Shown piece by piece: positions 25,075-33,962 of a DNA stretch of 39,473 nucleotides (within the stretch, counting starts at the first letter, position 1; the number at the start of each line of letters is the position of its first letter). The translations under genes and the position numbers were made by a program. This DNA is from Terriglobales bacterium (lineage in GTDB: Bacteria; Acidobacteriota; Terriglobia; Terriglobales; Acidobacteriaceae). Where the stretch lies: positions 1 through 39,473 of the forward strand of contig JAICYU010000008.1 in assembly GCA_025934025.1 (NCBI GenBank). Reading direction: 5' to 3'. The notes below the pieces were generated by a model that was given only the letters and a program-made list of their open reading frames with translations, was not told the origin of the DNA and ran no database searches.

Positions 25075-26368
25075 CGGTCGCGCCGTTCCCATCTTCGAAC
25101 CTGCAGGCCCGCAGATGCGACCGCCTCAGCGGGAGAAGGTCAGCCGCATCTGGCTGCTGTGGACGCACCGGCAACTGCTATGGTCCGTGAGTTGGAAAGC
25201 TGCGCTCCTGACTTCAGCCTTCTCTCTTCTGTTGCCCACACATTATCAATCAACCGTAAAAGTCGCTCCCGGTGATAGCTCTCGCCAGACTATGGCTGCT
25301 CTCGGCAACATTGCAGGTTCTACCGGCTCATTCGGGTTGGGGCTTGATGCCGCGGCACTGTTAGGCATGAAGACGCCCGGAGCATTCTATGTTGAGATCT
25401 TGAAAAGCCAGCGTACTCAGGATCGTCTGATTGATCGTTTTGATCTGCGCCGCCATTACTGGAAATTCAAAGCATTTTCGCCCCGCGGCTACTATGAAAC
25501 GCGGAAAAAGCTTGCGGAATTTACCGACATTGAAGAGGACAAGAAGAGCGGCGTCATCAGCGTTAGTGTCAAAGACTACGATCCCGTTGCGGCTTCGCGT
25601 GTGGCGAACGCTTACATAGAAGAACTCAACCGCCTGTCGTCCGACCTGGACACGTCAGAAGCTCACCGGGAAAGAATTTTTCTTGAAGGACGGTTGGGCC
25701 AGGCCAGGAAAGATCTGGACCAGGCCTCTACGGAACTGAGCCGTTTCTCCAGCAGGAATACCATTACTGATCCCACGAGCCAGGGAAAGGCGATGGTGGA
25801 ATCGGCCGCCAGAATCCAGGGAGAACTTGTTGCCGCTGAAACGGAGCTGCGAGGATTACAGCAGATCTATTCTGACAGCAACGTTCGCGTCAGAACTCTT
25901 GCTGCGCGTATCAATGAACTCCGGCAACAGCTCAAACTGCTCAGCGGCAGTGATCCTCTCGCTGCCGAAAAGGATGGCGCTGATTTTACCGAGCATCCTT
26001 CCTTTCGCAAGCTCCCTGCGCTCAGCTATCAATACATGAATCTTTATCGGCAGGCCAAAGTGCAGGAATCGGTCTACGAGTTCCTGACGCAGCAATATGA
26101 GATGGCCCGGATCCAGGAAGCGCGCGAATTGCCCACCGTCCGGGTGGTGGATCCCGCAATGCCGCCGGAGAGGAAGTCCGGTCCTTATCGCAGCCTCATC
26201 GTGATTTCCAGTGTGATCTGCGCATTTTTTCTGGCTTGTTTCTGGATATTGGGAAGAAATGCTTGGGAAGAAATTCCGCTGGACGATCCACGGCGTGCTG
26301 TGGTTGCAGAAGCACGAAAATCTTTGAAGCGCACATTCTTCCGCAATCGAGTGAGGAGCAATGTCTAG
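25064..26368 (+). CDS. Wzz/GumC-like polysaccharide chain-length protein
   Basis: A 434-residue inner-membrane protein. The first membrane segment is near residues 42-62 (SVSWKAALLTSAFSLLLP) and the second near the C-terminus (SLIVISSVICAFFLACFWILG). Between them is a large periplasmic domain with coiled-coil character (EAHRERIFLEGRLGQARKDLDQASTELSRF; AETELRGLQQIYSDSNVRVRTLAARI). A Pro-containing segment precedes the second helix (VVDPAMPPERKSGPYR), as in Wzz/Wzc proteins. There is no Walker motif or tyrosine-rich tail, so no kinase is fused. It should set chain length and link synthesis to the outer-membrane channel. The start overlaps the previous stop by 11 bases, indicating coupling. Confidence 0.9.
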   Translation: MEASGRAVPIFEPAGPQMRPPQREKVSRIWLLWTHRQLLWSVSWKAALLTSAFSLLLPTHYQSTVKVAPGDSSRQTMAALGNIAGSTGSFGLGLDAAALLGMKTPGAFYVEILKSQRTQDRLIDRFDLRRHYWKFKAFSPRGYYETRKKLAEFTDIEEDKKSGVISVSVKDYDPVAASRVANAYIEELNRLSSDLDTSEAHRERIFLEGRLGQARKDLDQASTELSRFSSRNTITDPTSQGKAMVESAARIQGELVAAETELRGLQQIYSDSNVRVRTLAARINELRQQLKLLSGSDPLAAEKDGADFTEHPSFRKLPALSYQYMNLYRQAKVQESVYEFLTQQYEMARIQEARELPTVRVVDPAMPPERKSGPYRSLIVISSVICAFFLACFWILGRNAWEEIPLDDPRRAVVAEARKSLKRTFFRNRVRSNV

Positions 26369-26981
26369 CATCGGAGGGAGTTCGAGTTCGAGATCACGCT
26401 TGTATTTCGAGGAACTGGCGGCACTGGTTCCGGTATTGCCTTACGAAGCAATGGATCGAATCGTGGAGTTGATTGTGGGGGCATGCCGCGAAGAGCGCAC
26501 CATCTTCGTCTTCGGCAACGGAGGCAGCGCCGCATCGGCCTCCCACATGGTCTGCGACCTGAATAAGGGAGTAGCTCAATCTGCAGCAACTTCGCGCATC
26601 AAAGCCATGGCCCTCACCGATAACGTTCCGCTGCTTACCGCTTGGGCCAATGATTTGAGTTATGAGCATGTGTTCTCCGAGCAACTCAAGAATTTTGTCC
26701 AGCCGGGCGATGTTGTGCTGGCACTAAGCTGCACTGGGAATTCGCGAAATGTCCTGGCTGGGCTGAGAACGGCGCGCGACTTGGGCGCAACTGCGGCGGG
26801 GCTGGCCGGCTTTGAAGGCGGAGCCATGAAAGAGCTTTGCGACGTATGCGCGGTAGTGCCTTGCGAGAACATGCAAATTGTTGAGGATATGCACCAAGCC
26901 ATGCTGCACTCAATTTGCTGCTCCGTCGGCGAATGCCTTCGGGAACCAAGGCCCGCGTTCCGCTTAACTGCCGCGCGCTGA
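26361..26981 (+). CDS. SIS-domain sugar-phosphate isomerase, GmhA-like
   Basis: A 206-residue cytoplasmic protein. The sugar isomerase fold is shown by FVFGNGGSAASASHMVCDLNKGV, VLALSCTGNSRNVLAGLRTARDLG and the late IVEDMHQAMLHSIC helix. It resembles sedoheptulose-7-phosphate isomerase GmhA. However, where GmhA has an HFAEEL-type active-site stretch, this protein has HMVCDL, so the family glutamate is replaced by Asp and the substrate may differ. Two histidines of the final helix are kept. It overlaps the wzz-like gene by 8 bases. A role in making an activated sugar for the polymer is inferred. Confidence 0.82.
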   Translation: MSSIGGSSSSRSRLYFEELAALVPVLPYEAMDRIVELIVGACREERTIFVFGNGGSAASASHMVCDLNKGVAQSAATSRIKAMALTDNVPLLTAWANDLSYEHVFSEQLKNFVQPGDVVLALSCTGNSRNVLAGLRTARDLGATAAGLAGFEGGAMKELCDVCAVVPCENMQIVEDMHQAMLHSICCSVGECLREPRPAFRLTAAR

Positions 26982-26992
26982 AAAGCTTTTGC

Positions 26993-28120
26993 ATGAAAAT
27001 CGCGTTCGATTTGCGCAGAATCGGAAATCCGGGAATCGGCCGCTATATGAAGGGTCTGGTCGAGTCAGTAGTTAGCTTCGCGCCTCAGCACAATTATTTG
27101 TTGATTTTGCCTGATGGGCCGAAGCAAGGCGTCTTCCCGGATCAGTTCGAAGTGCAGAAGATTGCCTCGCGCGCAAAGTGTTACTCCATCCGAGAGCAGG
27201 CGGAAATCCCATACCTTCTTTATCGCGAAAAGGTTGATCTGCTGCATTCACCTCACTTCAATCTGCCGCTGCTTTGTCCATGTCGAAGTGTGGTGACCAT
27301 TCACGATGTCATTTACCTAACCCGTTCGCAGGAACTGGCTTCCGTTACCGGCAGGCTCTATTACCGGGCAATGATTTCTGCCGCCATGCAGGCCGACAAA
27401 GTAATCACGGTTTCAGAGTTCTCAAAGCAAGACATTCTTGAGCATCTGAAAGTTGCTTCGGAAAAAGTCCAGGTGATTTATCCCGGAGTTGACTCCAGTT
27501 TCCGCACCCCCTCTGAAGATCGCATTCGCGAGGTGCGGCTCCGGTATGGGATAACCGGCGGCTACATTCTGTACACCGGAATATTTAAGCTGCGCAAAAA
27601 CCATGTCGGCCTGATTCACGCGTTTCGGCATTTTCTCGATTCCGGCGCTGGAGCACAACTAGTGATTGCAGGTCGCTGGGATGAATCTGTTGCGGAACTG
27701 CGGCGACTGGCCTGTGACCTGGGAGTGGGGGATAAAGTTGTGTTCACAGGTTTTGTGAGCGAGAGTGATCTTCCCGCGTTGTATTCCGGCGCGCGAGTCT
27801 ACGCCTGCCCTTCATTGTACGAAGGCTTTGGCTTTACTGTTCTTGAAGCGATGGCCTGCGGTGTCCCTGTCGTTTGTTCGCACGCAACGTCGCTGCCCGA
27901 GGTGGCTGGCGATGCCGCACTCTTTGCGGATTCTAGTTCTCCTCAGGAATTTGGGCGCGCGCTGGTTCAGGCATTTAGAGATGATTCACTGCGGGCGAGC
28001 CTGGTTGAACGCGGATTCAAGAATAGGCAGCGCTTTCAATGGAGTTGGACTGCCGAAAGAGTACTCGACGTTTACAGCTCAGTTCTGAACCAGCGGGTCG
28101 TGGGCGCAGCTCTCGCATGA
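26993..28120 (+). CDS. Glycosyltransferase family 4
   Basis: A 375-residue GT-B enzyme. The N-terminal domain begins MKIAFDLRRIGNPGIGRYMKGLVE, a common form in EPS GT4 enzymes. The second domain has the donor-binding block, with PGVDSSF, YTGIFKLRKNHVGLIHAF and the E-x7-E region (PSLYEGFGFTVLEAMACGVPVVCSHATSLPEV). It should add a sugar to the lipid-linked repeat on the cytoplasmic side; donor and acceptor are unknown. The ATG at 26993 starts the domain. The ORF track extends it upstream into the SIS gene, which is rejected. The next gene starts inside its stop (ATGA), so the two are coupled. Confidence 0.9.
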   Translation: MKIAFDLRRIGNPGIGRYMKGLVESVVSFAPQHNYLLILPDGPKQGVFPDQFEVQKIASRAKCYSIREQAEIPYLLYREKVDLLHSPHFNLPLLCPCRSVVTIHDVIYLTRSQELASVTGRLYYRAMISAAMQADKVITVSEFSKQDILEHLKVASEKVQVIYPGVDSSFRTPSEDRIREVRLRYGITGGYILYTGIFKLRKNHVGLIHAFRHFLDSGAGAQLVIAGRWDESVAELRRLACDLGVGDKVVFTGFVSESDLPALYSGARVYACPSLYEGFGFTVLEAMACGVPVVCSHATSLPEVAGDAALFADSSSPQEFGRALVQAFRDDSLRASLVERGFKNRQRFQWSWTAERVLDVYSSVLNQRVVGAALA

Positions 28121-29592
28121 ATACGGCGTACATTTCGAGCACGGAAGCGCGGCCGCGCGCCGCGCTGGTGTGGACCGTGGCGATCACGGCGTCGGCTTCA
28201 GTGCTGTTGGCTGCCAATGTCCCAGCAGGCGTGGTTGTTCTTGCCTTCATGTTGTTGTTCTTTACCGCCTTCTTCCGCTTCGCTCCTTTGCTGTACCTGA
28301 TGATTTTCCTCATTCCGCTTGCCCCGATGGCCGAAGTTCATGGCGTCTCTGTGCATGATTTTGCTTCGCTCAGCCGGATTGTCCTGTTTGTCGGAGTGCT
28401 CGCAAGCCGCGTGGTGCGCGATGAACCGATTGTTTCCTGGCTGGTCGGGGGCAAGCTGGAAAAGTGGGGACTTGCACTTTTTAGTATTGCTGTGTTTTCT
28501 GCGGTCATTGCGCATCCGCTCGAATCAGGATCGGAGCGATCGCTATTTCGGCTCACGTCATACCTGCTCTTCTACTATTCATTTACCGGTTGGATCGCAT
28601 CTTCGGCCCAGCTCCGCAAATGCCTGGTTGCACTCTTCCTTTCGACACTGGTTGTTTGTGGCTTAGCATTTCAGCAGGTTGCGGTGAATGGATTGGGGAG
28701 CTGGTTTTTTCAGCTCTATTCCAACCAGGCGGAAATGGCGCCGCAATGGGTCGGCCGGGTCACATCTGTGTTTCTGGGAGTGAATTCTCTTGCCGCCCAT
28801 CTCAATATCATTCTGCCGCTGACGCTTGCTGTATTTGCCTGTGGTGTCATCGAAAGGCGACTCAGAACTCTGGCCGTGGTCTGCCTTTGCTTAGGCGTCA
28901 TCGTCCTGGTGCTAACGTTGAGCCGCGGGGCATTTCTGGCCTTCTTCGTGATGCTAGCGATTCTCTTAAAGACCGTTCTGCGCACACCGGGGGTGTGGCG
29001 GAAGGCGCTTGCAATCATTGCCGCTTCAGCAATCGCCGGATGTGCTCTCTCCTACTATGCGATCCATGCCGCGGGAGAAGGCTCAGATGGCTCACCTATG
29101 GACCGGTTCACTTCCGTGGATGAAGGAACCCTTATGCGTGGGTTCATCTATGCTTCCGCCTGGAGCATGTTCACAGCTTCTCCCCTGACGGGAATCGGCT
29201 ATGGGAACTTCCGCGCGCGCTTCAACTCATACATCGGCGATGGCCCCGACGACCGCTGGGACGTACACAGCCTCTACTTCAAATATCTGGCTGAAACAGG
29301 CATTCTAGGCCTGGTCATTTTTCTCGGCTTTGTCATCTGCGCGATTTGCCTGGCACGAAAGATCTGGCGAGACAGAGACGGCACATTTGAGCCGATGATC
29401 GCAGCCGCTATCCTCGGCGCCATCGCCACTGTTCTGGTACAGGGAACGGTGGAATCGCTTATCGAGAATCCTGAATTTGGCGGGTTGCTGTGGTTCATGT
29501 TCGCGTTGCTGGCCATCGTGCGCAATCTGAAACAGGTGCAGCCCGAGCGCGCACTCTCGGCAAAGGCCTTGGCCGCAGGAGCGCAGATGTGA
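28117..29592 (+). CDS. O-antigen ligase / polysaccharide polymerase (Wzy/WaaL-like)
   Basis: A 491-residue membrane protein with about twelve hydrophobic segments and a large extracytoplasmic loop between residues about 330 and 400. That loop contains the O-antigen ligase-family signature GIGYGNFRARFNSYIGD..WDVHSLYFKYLAETGILGLV. The segment with VLTLSRGAFLAFFVMLAI is another conserved element of the Wzy_C family. Position inside an EPS operon with a Wzz-like protein suggests repeat polymerisation rather than LPS ligation, but the sequence alone cannot separate these. The start ATG overlaps the previous stop as ATGA. The last codon overlaps the next gene's GTG. Confidence 0.88.
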   Translation: MNTAYISSTEARPRAALVWTVAITASASVLLAANVPAGVVVLAFMLLFFTAFFRFAPLLYLMIFLIPLAPMAEVHGVSVHDFASLSRIVLFVGVLASRVVRDEPIVSWLVGGKLEKWGLALFSIAVFSAVIAHPLESGSERSLFRLTSYLLFYYSFTGWIASSAQLRKCLVALFLSTLVVCGLAFQQVAVNGLGSWFFQLYSNQAEMAPQWVGRVTSVFLGVNSLAAHLNIILPLTLAVFACGVIERRLRTLAVVCLCLGVIVLVLTLSRGAFLAFFVMLAILLKTVLRTPGVWRKALAIIAASAIAGCALSYYAIHAAGEGSDGSPMDRFTSVDEGTLMRGFIYASAWSMFTASPLTGIGYGNFRARFNSYIGDGPDDRWDVHSLYFKYLAETGILGLVIFLGFVICAICLARKIWRDRDGTFEPMIAAAILGAIATVLVQGTVESLIENPEFGGLLWFMFALLAIVRNLKQVQPERALSAKALAAGAQM

Positions 29593-30731
29593 CCACCAAA
29601 ATTGCGCTCGATTCCTGGGTGCTCTCAAGCCGCTTTCGCAATCATGGCATTTACGCCTACGCCAGATCTCTCTTCCGGGAATTCGCGCGCAAGCCCATTG
29701 AGCACGACCTGGAGTTTTGTCTTTTTACTTCGCCCGGAAATCACAACGACGCCAGCGAGCTTCCGCGCGGGCCAAATTTCCATCATTGGCCAACCCGATT
29801 GCTTCAACACAAGCATCTCTGGCGCTTGGCCGGAGCTTCCCGAAGTGCCAGAGCAGAAAAAGCCGATCTTCTTTTTGCCCCATCAGCGACTGTTCTGCCC
29901 AGTTCGGTTCCCATGGTCTGTACCATTCACGATACGACTCCTCTTCGGCAACCCTCTTCTCGCGCAACGGTTAATCTGATGCAGCGGATTTTCTTGCGGT
30001 CGGCCGCGGCGGCTTCGCGCGCCATCATCACCGTCTCGCAGTGCTCCAAGCGGGACCTGGTGGAACTCCTTCAAGTGCCGGAGAGCAGGATCGCTGTGAT
30101 TTATCCTGGCTATGACAAAGCCGCTTTCAATCCGATCCCCCCGGACAGCGTTGTTCTCGAAGGCTTGCTGATGAGGCTGCAGATCAGTCGTCCCTATATC
30201 CTTCATCATGGTGTCATTCAGCCGCGGAAGAACCTCATGCGACTTTTGCAAGCGTATCGCTTGCTGATGGCGGAGAACCGGCGCATGGAGTTTGATCTAG
30301 TTCTTGCAGGTCCGCTGGGCTGGGGATTTCAACCGGTACTCGAAGCCGTGCACCGGTCGAGCAGCCGTAGGCGGGTAGTTCTGACCGGCGCGCTCGAACA
30401 GCATGAGCTGGCAATGCTGGTGAAAGGCGCAGCTCTCGCCGTCATACCGTCTCTCTACGAAGGCTTCTGTCTTCCGCTCGTTGAAAGCATGGCCTGTGGA
30501 ACGCCCACCATCGCTGCCAATACTTCGTGTCTTCCGGAAGTCTCAGGTTCGGGCTTGCTTTATTTCGATCCTTTGTCAGTGGATGACATCACCGGCTGCA
30601 TGAAGCGAGTGCTTGATGATTCTCAGTTACGACGTGATCTTGCGCGGCGCGGCAAAGCATATGTTGCCCGCTATGACTGGCAACATTGCGCCGATGCGAC
30701 TCTGCAAGTGCTCAAGAGGGCGGCGGCATGA
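29589..30731 (+). CDS. Glycosyltransferase family 4
   Basis: A 380-residue GT-B enzyme starting at GTG (29589), which overlaps the TGA of the polymerase gene. Its N-terminus, TKIALDSWVLSSRFRNHGIYAYARSL, is the same type as the first GT4 of the operon but diverged. The donor site shows YPGYDKAAFNP, HHGVIQPRKNLMRLLQAY and PSLYEGFCLPLVESMACGTPTIAANTSCLPEV with both conserved glutamates. It is cytoplasmic or peripheral and is predicted to extend the lipid-linked repeat. The ORF-track start at 29490 is inside the polymerase gene and is not used. The stop overlaps the methyltransferase start. Confidence 0.9.
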   Translation: MTTKIALDSWVLSSRFRNHGIYAYARSLFREFARKPIEHDLEFCLFTSPGNHNDASELPRGPNFHHWPTRLLQHKHLWRLAGASRSARAEKADLLFAPSATVLPSSVPMVCTIHDTTPLRQPSSRATVNLMQRIFLRSAAAASRAIITVSQCSKRDLVELLQVPESRIAVIYPGYDKAAFNPIPPDSVVLEGLLMRLQISRPYILHHGVIQPRKNLMRLLQAYRLLMAENRRMEFDLVLAGPLGWGFQPVLEAVHRSSSRRRVVLTGALEQHELAMLVKGAALAVIPSLYEGFCLPLVESMACGTPTIAANTSCLPEVSGSGLLYFDPLSVDDITGCMKRVLDDSQLRRDLARRGKAYVARYDWQHCADATLQVLKRAAA

Positions 30732-31417
30732 TGCGAACTGCAGCATTACAGCCGGCGCGCGTTGAGACCGCAGCTAATCAAGCATGGCATTGGCTCGCCG
30801 CGCGGTTCCGACAAAAGCGACGAGCCATGTTGCTCCATCTGTTTCCTCCGAACAGGTTCCCCAAAGTGATTGATGTTGGCGGCGCTTCCAAGGATTGGGA
30901 GGACGAGAATCGAGTGATCACAATCCTGAATCTCGTGCCCCAGCAATCCGGGCGACATCGTTTCATCGCCGGCGATGCCCGGCACATTGAGTGCGCCCAA
31001 GATGCTTTCGATTTTGCGTACTGCAATTCTGTCATCGAGCATGTCGGAACGTGGGAAGACCAGAAGATGGTCGCAGCGGAACTGCGCCGCATTGCCCCCG
31101 CGCTCTGGGTGCAGACGCCAAATCGCTGGTTCCCGGTGGAGGTGCATTATCTGACTCTGTTCCTGCACTGGTGGCCCCGATTACTGAGAAACCACTTCGT
31201 TGTGCGTTGGTTCACCGGCTGGGGTTGGCTGGTGCATCCCGATCGGGGTGAGGTGGAGCGCTACGCCGAAACAGTGCATTTGCTCTCCGCCCGCCAGATG
31301 AAGCATCTCTTCCCGGATTGCTGGCTCGTACGCGAGCGCTTTCTCGGGCTGAGCAAGTCGCTTATCTGCATTCGGGAGCAAAGGAGCATGCCCAGACGCG
31401 ATGAGGCGACCCGATAG
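30728..31417 (+). CDS. SAM-dependent methyltransferase
   Basis: A 229-residue class I methyltransferase. The SAM-binding motif I is VIDVGGASKDWEDE near residue 45. Motif II/III equivalents are the acidic ARHIECAQDAFDFAYCNSVIEHVG segment (about residues 80-105) and LWVQTPNRWFPVEVHYLTLF, the last typical of methyltransferase domain 11 enzymes in EPS loci. There is no signal peptide. It probably O-methylates a sugar of the repeat or caps a chain; this is inferred from position between two glycosyltransferases. The ATG at 30728 overlaps the previous TGA, and a second ATG follows at 30731. The next gene starts at the base after its stop. Confidence 0.85.
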   Translation: MMRTAALQPARVETAANQAWHWLAARFRQKRRAMLLHLFPPNRFPKVIDVGGASKDWEDENRVITILNLVPQQSGRHRFIAGDARHIECAQDAFDFAYCNSVIEHVGTWEDQKMVAAELRRIAPALWVQTPNRWFPVEVHYLTLFLHWWPRLLRNHFVVRWFTGWGWLVHPDRGEVERYAETVHLLSARQMKHLFPDCWLVRERFLGLSKSLICIREQRSMPRRDEATR

Positions 31418-32560
31418 ATGCGCGCTAACGCTCCACGCCTTCCATTGCGGGTGGGATTCGATGCGCGCTGGTACAACAACTCGGGGGTCGGAACTTACGT
31501 GGCTGGACTGCTCGGTGCAATGAGCAAACTATCCGAAGTTGAACTCATGGTTTATGAGGACCCGGCCAATCCTGTTCCTGAGCTTGCTGCGAACTGTAGT
31601 CGCAAACCGGTTCGCTGCGGAAAGTACTCGTTGCGTGCGCAAATTGAGCTTGCCTCTCTCTGCCGCAAGGACCGGCTGCATCTATTCCACTCTCCTTTTT
31701 ATGTGGCGCCATTTTTCGCCTCCTGCCCTGTGGTCATCACCGTACACGATCTGATTCCTTTCTTGTTCCCGATCGCTCCCTGGGCGAAGCAGGCATTGGT
31801 GAGGTTTGGATATCAGGCAGCGGTGAAGAAGTCCGCCCACATCATTGCTATTTCGGCACACACGGCCCGCGATCTCCGCGAGGTTCTTCACCTCTCCGGC
31901 GAACACATTACGGTGGTTCACAATGCCGCGCGCCGCGATGTCTTCGGTCCAGAGAGGCAGCCAGACGAGTTGCGGTATTTGCAAGAGAAATATCAACTCC
32001 AGCCTCGCTACGTCGTAGTGGCAAGCGCTGGAAATTGGCAGACCAAGAATTTGCAAGCCGCTCTGGCCGCGTTGGATCTGGCCCGCCAGATCAGAGAGGA
32101 GACCTTCCAGATTGCGGTGTTTGGTCCGGAAGAAGGTCTGAATTCGATTCGGACTCGTCCAACGAATATCCATGCGCTCGGCTATATTCCTGTGCCAGAT
32201 CTCGCTATCCTCTTTCGCCATGCGCATGCCTTCGTTACACCATCTCTCTACGAGGGATTCGGTCTTCCTGCTCTCGAAGCAATGTGCTGCGGGTGTCCGG
32301 TAATTGCCTCAGATCAGGGAGCGTTGCCGGAGATCGTAGCCTATGGCGGGCAGGTGTTTGCGCCGGGCGACATTGCTGGTATGGCACGCGCCGTGGCCGA
32401 ACTGCTTTGCCGTCGGGATATGCTGGAGCGGTGGCGCAACTCCGGGCTGAAGCGGGCCGCGGATTTTTCCTGGGAGCGGGCTGCAAGAGAGACTCTCAGG
32501 GTTTATCATCGTGTCGTCTTTGGCGAACAGCCGGAAATGATGCTTGCTGCCGCCGATTGA
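31418..32560 (+). CDS. Glycosyltransferase family 4
   Basis: A 380-residue GT-B enzyme with the N-terminal LRVGFDARWYNNSGVGTYVAGLLG, shared in form with the other two operon GT4 proteins. The donor site includes VVHNAARRDVFGP, SAGNWQTKNLQAALAAL and PSLYEGFGLPALEAMCCGCPVIASDQGALPEI, with both conserved Glu. The ATG directly follows the methyltransferase TAG, with no gap. It is predicted to act on the lipid-linked repeat; the sugar is unknown. The three GT4 genes probably arose by duplication in or before this locus, followed by strong divergence. Confidence 0.9.
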   Translation: MRANAPRLPLRVGFDARWYNNSGVGTYVAGLLGAMSKLSEVELMVYEDPANPVPELAANCSRKPVRCGKYSLRAQIELASLCRKDRLHLFHSPFYVAPFFASCPVVITVHDLIPFLFPIAPWAKQALVRFGYQAAVKKSAHIIAISAHTARDLREVLHLSGEHITVVHNAARRDVFGPERQPDELRYLQEKYQLQPRYVVVASAGNWQTKNLQAALAALDLARQIREETFQIAVFGPEEGLNSIRTRPTNIHALGYIPVPDLAILFRHAHAFVTPSLYEGFGLPALEAMCCGCPVIASDQGALPEIVAYGGQVFAPGDIAGMARAVAELLCRRDMLERWRNSGLKRAADFSWERAARETLRVYHRVVFGEQPEMMLAAAD

Positions 32561-32565
32561 TCCCC

Positions 32566-33240
32566 ATGCCGGCACCTGTTCCCATGCAGCTTCGGGCCCA
32601 CGATTCTCATTCAGATCTGGTCACGCCAAGACGATTAGAACCCATCCATCTCTTTCTGAAGCGCGCAATGGATGTCATCGGATCTATTTTTCTGCTTCTC
32701 CTTTCGTCGCCGCTCATTGGAATTTGTGGACTGCTGGTCAGGTTGCAGGACGGCGGACCAGCAATTCACCGCAGGCGCGTAATTGGAAAGGCGGGAGAAT
32801 TCGATGCGCTCAAGCTTCGTACCATGCGATCTGATGCCGATGAGGTGCTCGCACGTGATCCGCTGCTGCGAAAGCTTTTTGAAATCAACTTCAAATTGAA
32901 GGATGATCCGCGCATAACGCCTTTGGGGAGGCTTCTCCGCCGGACGAGCCTGGATGAGTTGCCTCAGCTCTGGAATGTTCTTAAGGGAGAAATGAGCCTG
33001 GTTGGACCACGAATGATCTCACCACAAGAGCTCGCACGCTACGGCGATGCAGCATGGATATTTGGTGCGCTTAAGCCGGGATTGACAGGGTACTGGCAGG
33101 TGGAAGGGCGCCATGGGGTCTCTTACGAGGAAAGGGTTGCGATGGATTGGTCGTACGTTGAGAACTGGTCTTTGCTGAACGATGTGAAGATCCTTTGTAA
33201 GACCCCATGGCGCGTGCTGCGGGGAATGGGAGCATTCTAA
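32566..33240 (+). CDS. Initiating undecaprenyl-phosphate sugar transferase (WbaP/ExoY family)
   Basis: A 224-residue polyprenyl-phosphate phosphoglycosyl transferase. One membrane segment (about residues 32-53, VIGSIFLLLLSSPLIGICGLLV) follows KRAMD. The catalytic domain shows the family blocks FDALKLRTMRSDAD, DDPRITPLGRLLRRTSLDELPQLWNVLKGEMSLVGPRM and KPGLTGYWQVEGR. The small size and single helix fit the core ExoY type, without the extra N-terminal helices of WbaP. It should transfer the first sugar phosphate to undecaprenyl phosphate at the inner membrane. The ORF-track start at 32035 lies inside the previous gene; the ATG at 32566 is used. An initiating enzyme at the operon's distal end is somewhat unusual. 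Confidence 0.92.
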   Translation: MPAPVPMQLRAHDSHSDLVTPRRLEPIHLFLKRAMDVIGSIFLLLLSSPLIGICGLLVRLQDGGPAIHRRRVIGKAGEFDALKLRTMRSDADEVLARDPLLRKLFEINFKLKDDPRITPLGRLLRRTSLDELPQLWNVLKGEMSLVGPRMISPQELARYGDAAWIFGALKPGLTGYWQVEGRHGVSYEERVAMDWSYVENWSLLNDVKILCKTPWRVLRGMGAF

Positions 33241-33264
33241 GCTCATTTCTAATCAGAGAATCCT

Positions 33265-33948
33265 ATGCTACGGGCAATCATCTTTGATCTCGACGGCGTG
33301 ATTGCGGACAGCCATCCTACGCATAAGCAGGCATGGAGCGAGCTGCTTAGTTCGTTGGGACAGAACATTTCGCCCGAACAGTTGGAATATGTCGTCGAAG
33401 GTCGCAAGCGGGATGAGATCCTGCGGCATTTTTTGGGCAAGTTGTCCAATGAGCAGATCAGGGAATATGGGCTGAAGAAGGATTCCTTGTTCATGAAGTA
33501 TTCGTCCGGTCTCCAGACGATTCCCGGAGTGCGCGAATTCATTGCGGAAGTCCATGCGTCGCGGACTGCTATGGCAGTCGCGAGTTCGGCCGGACCCAAG
33601 CGCGTTGAAGCCAACTTGCGCCAACTTGGAATCTCAGACTATTTCCCGGTTGTAATCACGGGCGACGATGTCATTAATGGCAAGCCCGACCCGGCGCTGT
33701 TCATCAAAGCAGCAGAAAGGCTGAACGTGTCTGCCGGGGAAACTCTGGTATGCGAAGACGCAGTCAACGGTGTTCAAGCGGCCAAAACCGCAGGCATGAA
33801 ATGTCTGGCAATTGCGTCCCCTGGGCGCGAAATGATGCTTAGCGCTGCTGGGGCCGACAAAGTTATTGGCGACTTTAGCAGGCTCTCTCTTCACGAGCTG
33901 CGCATGCTGTTTGAGTCTCCTGGACGATCGCATGCTGCCGCCCAGTGA
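33265..33948 (+). CDS. HAD hydrolase, beta-phosphoglucomutase-like
   Basis: A 227-residue HAD-superfamily enzyme. Motif I is FDLDGVIADSH with nucleophile Asp8 and acid/base Asp10. The cap domain follows (HKQAWSELL...RKRDEILRHFLG, as in PgmB). Motif II is VASSAG, motif III KPDPALF, and motif IV CEDAVNGVQAAKTAGM. These fit a sugar-phosphate mutase or phosphatase of the beta-phosphoglucomutase subfamily. It lies 24 bases behind the sugar transferase and is the last gene of the run, so it may supply a sugar phosphate for the polymer, perhaps together with the SIS protein. This is not the GmhB subtype. The substrate is not known. Confidence 0.88.
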   Translation: MLRAIIFDLDGVIADSHPTHKQAWSELLSSLGQNISPEQLEYVVEGRKRDEILRHFLGKLSNEQIREYGLKKDSLFMKYSSGLQTIPGVREFIAEVHASRTAMAVASSAGPKRVEANLRQLGISDYFPVVITGDDVINGKPDPALFIKAAERLNVSAGETLVCEDAVNGVQAAKTAGMKCLAIASPGREMMLSAAGADKVIGDFSRLSLHELRMLFESPGRSHAAAQ

Positions 33949-33962
33949 CTTTGACTCAGGGC

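Noticed and set aside
32035-32565. 177-codon extension of the sugar transferase
   Set aside because: It reads the preceding GT4 gene in another frame. The family's usual N-terminus starts near the ATG at 32566.
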